From: Spirochaetales bacterium
Lineage (GTDB): Bacteria > Spirochaetota > Spirochaetia > UBA9216
NCBI GenBank assembly: GCA_016839055.1
Contig: JAEKNX010000002.1
Coordinates: forward strand, 1 to 64,000
Length of the DNA stretch: 64,000 nucleotides
Direction of reading: 5' to 3'
The notes under the pieces are model-generated. The model did not search any database. It was not told the origin of the DNA and saw only the letters and a program-made list of their open reading frames with translations. Positions 61,705 through 64,000 of this stretch are shown here, in pieces. The position numbers and the translations under genes were made by a program. The number at the start of each line of letters is the position of its first letter. The stretch's first letter is position 1.

Positions 61705-62580
61705 TCAGCCCTTGAAAAACAGCTCAAGCCTTCCTTTAATTTCGGAATCGAGGATGAAGAGATCTCCCGAGTCAGGGTAGGCTGCGAGCTCTTCTTCCGA
61801 TAATCCTTTCCGGGCTGTCGTGATATATAGGGTTTCAAGCTTTTCACCGCCGAAAGCCATGCAGGTAGGTGTCGGCACGGGAAGCTTTACCACCCTCTCA
61901 ACCGTTCCTTCCTGATTGTATCTTGTTAACCTGTATCCGGCCCAGTGAGCACTCCAGAGAAAGTCTTCGGCATCAATTATTAATCCGTCGGGAAGTCCGT
62001 TTTCTTCAGGAATCTCGGCAAAAAGCTTCTTGCCGGAGATCTCGCCGGTTTCTTTGTCGAAATTATAAGACCAGATGCAGCTTGCAAACATCTCTGTGAC
62101 ATAAAACCTGCTGCCGTCCTGGTTGAAAGCCAGACCGTTTGGAAGTGCAAGTCCGCCGACAGCTTCTTCGATCGTCAGATCCTTGTTTACACGGAACACG
62201 CAGCCGTCCTTAGAATAGAGATCTGCGCAGTTATATGCTCCGAAATAAAAACATCCGTCAGGTCCGGCAGTGCCGTCACCTAGGAGCATATCTTTCCTTC
62301 CCTTCAGCGGGTTGCCAAGATCTTCGATAATTTTGAAGTTTTCGTCACAGGTCACAAGCCTGTCGTCCAGTACGGCAATCCATCCTCCAGATTCCCGGAA
62401 TCCGAGACACTGAAAGTTTCCCTCGAGTTCATGTTCTACCGTCTTCCCGCTCGCAGGATCGAGCTCGGTGCAAGTCGGATTACCTGTGTCGATAAAATAC
62501 AAGAATCCAGTCGCCGGATGAACAACTGGAGCCTCCCCGCAAAAATATTGTATCTTTGTTTTCTGGAAATCGCCGCTCAT
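61705..62580 (-). CDS. SMP-30/gluconolactonase family protein
   Basis: A 291-residue propeller protein of the SMP-30/regucalcin family. GDGTAGPDGCFYFGA, LALPNGLAFNQDG and GLPDGLIIDAEDFLW have the likely metal ligands. It hydrolyses lactones of sugar acids. The ATG at 62580 is chosen for GGAG upstream; a start at 62643 would add a membrane-like segment that does not belong. It is flanked by the two IclR genes, all near the alcohol dehydrogenase and the kinase. Confidence 0.82.
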   Translation of the reverse strand: MSGDFQKTKIQYFCGEAPVVHPATGFLYFIDTGNPTCTELDPASGKTVEHELEGNFQCLGFRESGGWIAVLDDRLVTCDENFKIIEDLGNPLKGRKDMLLGDGTAGPDGCFYFGAYNCADLYSKDGCVFRVNKDLTIEEAVGGLALPNGLAFNQDGSRFYVTEMFASCIWSYNFDKETGEISGKKLFAEIPEENGLPDGLIIDAEDFLWSAHWAGYRLTRYNQEGTVERVVKLPVPTPTCMAFGGEKLETLYITTARKGLSEEELAAYPDSGDLFILDSEIKGRLELFFKG

Positions 62581-62791
62581 AAATTCTCCATATCCGATAA
62601 TATTAGTAATCAATATGGTAACATGCAATATGGAAAGAATCAAATATTTGCAGGTAAAAAATGAGAATATATGATGTGAAATTTCTAAACTGTTTATATA
62701 AAAAACATTTTAAAATAAATTATGGATATTGACTAATTAGAAAACTGCCGTGATAATTAGTTCTACTAAATTTAATTAAGGAAACAATTTT

Positions 62792-63592
62792 ATGGATGAT
62801 TTCGAACTTGACCGTGAGAAGAATAAATATCTGATTCCAAATATTGCCAGAGCTCTCAAGATTATCGAATATCTTGCCAAGGAGAAGCAGGAAGCGAGCA
62901 TTACTGAAATATCAGACGATTTTAAATATCCAAAGAACAGTGTTTTCCGAATTCTTAATACGCTTGAGTATTACGGCTATGTTGAAGAGCATCATCGAAA
63001 ATACAAGGCAACACCCAGGCTTCTCTACCTCGGCTATGCCGGTATGAGAAATAATGGTATAACCGAAAACTCGCTAGATGTGATGCACGCTATTAGAGAC
63101 GAGATTAATGAGACGGTAATGCTTGGAACGCTGCTAGGCAATGAGGTTGTAATAGTCGAACAGCTTCCGTCGTTTCAGTTTATAAAATTTACTACCGAGA
63201 TAGGGCATAGAGTTAATATTCATACCTCAGCCCCCGGTAAAGCCATCGCGGCATTTCTGCCTGAAAAGGAACAGAAAGACCTGATAAGCCATCTGACATT
63301 TACAAGATATACAAACGGCACCATCCCGAGCCAGAATGAAATGGTCAAAGAGCTTGAGAGGGTGAAAGAACTCGGATACGCAATAGACAACGGTGAAGAA
63401 GTACCCGAGGTTCACTGTGTCGGCGCGCCTATTTTTGATTACCGTAATTACCCCATCGCTGCCGTCTGGTGTTCCGGGCCTGCATTCCGGCTGGATAGAG
63501 AACAACAGTCACATTTCGGGGAGAGAATAAAAGACTACGCCATGCAGATATCAAGAAAATTCGGCTATGACCCCGGACTGAAAAGAAAGTAG
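62792..63592 (+). CDS. IclR-family transcriptional regulator (second)
   Basis: A 266-residue IclR protein. It shares most of the conserved positions with the first IclR: LIPNIARALKIIEYLAKE at the start, TPRLLYLGYAGM and NETVMLGTLLGNEVVIVEQ in the middle, and HTSAPGKAIAAFL. AAGGA lies before the ATG. The two paralogues flank the SMP-30 gene and likely answer related ligands. Confidence 0.88.
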   Translation: MDDFELDREKNKYLIPNIARALKIIEYLAKEKQEASITEISDDFKYPKNSVFRILNTLEYYGYVEEHHRKYKATPRLLYLGYAGMRNNGITENSLDVMHAIRDEINETVMLGTLLGNEVVIVEQLPSFQFIKFTTEIGHRVNIHTSAPGKAIAAFLPEKEQKDLISHLTFTRYTNGTIPSQNEMVKELERVKELGYAIDNGEEVPEVHCVGAPIFDYRNYPIAAVWCSGPAFRLDREQQSHFGERIKDYAMQISRKFGYDPGLKRK

Positions 63593-63694
63593 TCAGATGT
63601 CATTGATTTCAAAGAACTCGGAGGCCGAATTAATACAAAGACCAGAAAATTCTTCGTCAATGTTTCGGGGAACTATCTCAGTCTTCTCTGCCAT
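63593..63694 (-). CDS. Small 33-residue ORF with a strong ribosome site
   Basis: On the minus strand an ATG at 63694 is preceded by AAGGAG at a 6-base spacing and opens a 33-codon frame with a TGA at 63593. The peptide starts MAEKTEIVPRNIDEEFS and holds one cysteine. It is acidic and has no signal peptide. It is divergent from the DUF2148 gene. Function unknown; the ribosome site is the only support. Confidence 0.4.
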   Translation of the reverse strand: MAEKTEIVPRNIDEEFSGLCINSASEFFEINDI

Positions 63695-63787
63695 GATTAT
63701 CTCCTTCTGTTTTATATTCTAGTGTTTGGGCTATTGAAAACAAAGAAATATGTTAAAATACTGTCAGACAATCGATAGGAGAGATCT

Positions 63788-64000
63788 ATGATAACTGAAG
63801 ATGAGATAAAAGAACAGGTTGTAATCCAAGTTGCCCAGCAGATGCTTGTAGCGGCCAAAACAGCCCCTAAGGGGAAGGGTGTTGATAATATAGTAGCCGC
63901 CGTTCTCACCGGCGATGAGATTAAGAAGGTTTCCGATCATCTTCTTAAAATGGAGGAAGCTGGTGAGGCTCCGGAATATTTTGCGCGGGACGCCGGGAAT
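63788..64000 (+). CDS. DUF2148 family ferredoxin-domain protein (N-terminal part)
   Basis: The last 71 codons of the window begin a DUF2148-type protein. MITEDEIKEQVVIQVAQQM and then TAPKGKGVDNIVAAVLTGDEI are the conserved start. The family has a C-terminal ferredoxin-like domain that lies outside the window. GGAGA precedes the ATG. The gene is cut by the right window edge. Confidence 0.75.
   Translation, partial: MITEDEIKEQVVIQVAQQMLVAAKTAPKGKGVDNIVAAVLTGDEIKKVSDHLLKMEEAGEAPEYFARDAGN

Overview
The window looks like chromosome from a free-living, fermentative anaerobic spirochaete (Spirochaeta / Oceanispirochaeta-like). This is inferred from the style of the lipoproteins, the alanine-glycine-glycine export signals of the ABC binding proteins, an electron-bifurcating EtfAB/GlcD-type oxidase, an HfsABCD-like [FeFe]-hydrogenase cluster, and several ABC sugar importers; no rRNA or tRNA is present to confirm it.

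Layout. (1) 1-3.8 kb: the 3' end of an IS66-type transposase, then about 2.6 kb of non-coding modular repeats built from small hairpins, then a decayed IS30-type transposase. (2) 3.8-11.1 kb: a probable sulfur/D-amino-acid catabolic locus: YheO/DauR-type regulator, D-cysteine desulfhydrase-like enzyme, a PatB/MalY C-S lyase fused to a peroxiredoxin-like domain, a flavodoxin-ferredoxin (EFR1) protein, an APC permease, RidA, and a peroxiredoxin-like/GNAT fusion. (3) 11.1-13.8 kb: a DTW-domain tRNA-modification gene bracketed by the same hairpin repeats, and a histidine kinase broken by three in-frame stops. (4) 13.9-26.4 kb: a GntR-SMP-30 fusion regulator heads an etfB-etfA-glcD operon on the minus strand and is divergent from an eight-gene plus-strand catabolic operon (ABC importer without ATPase, amidohydrolase, SelA/DgaE-like PLP enzyme, SDR, RidA, mutarotase-like protein). 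(5) 26.5-31.8 kb: pyrophosphatase and a lipoprotein set (LPP20-like, COG3014-like, LpoB-like, plus one more). (6) 32-44 kb: a diguanylate cyclase broken by one TGA, a long inverted repeat, ABC-F ATPase, DUF1848, a second PatB/MalY-EFR1 pair, secreted proteins, DUF169, a CHASE4-GGDEF protein and an ankyrin lipoprotein. (7) 44-51.3 kb: DUF4139 protein, a remnant molybdate/tungstate-type ABC ATPase, and the five-gene [FeFe]-hydrogenase cluster. (8) 51.7-63.6 kb: two almost identical iron alcohol dehydrogenases with matching promoters, FGGY kinase, ribose-type ABC transporter, and an IclR / SMP-30 / IclR set. (9) The right edge holds a small 33-codon ORF and the start of a DUF2148 protein.

How the genes fit together. 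The left catabolic locus suggests uptake of a thiol or D-amino acid, beta-elimination by two PLP enzymes, clean-up of the aminoacrylate-type product by RidA, and redox handling by the thioredoxin-fold domains. The 19-26 kb operon suggests import of a (possibly amino-) sugar or sugar acid, oxidation, lactone opening by the SMP-30 domain of the regulator, ammonia or water elimination by the PLP enzyme, and again RidA. The 52-63 kb operon suggests uptake of a polyol or sugar, oxidation by Fe-ADH and phosphorylation by the FGGY kinase. EtfAB/GlcD and the hydrogenase cluster would dispose of or sense the resulting reducing power. All functions are read from motifs and gene order; no database search was possible.
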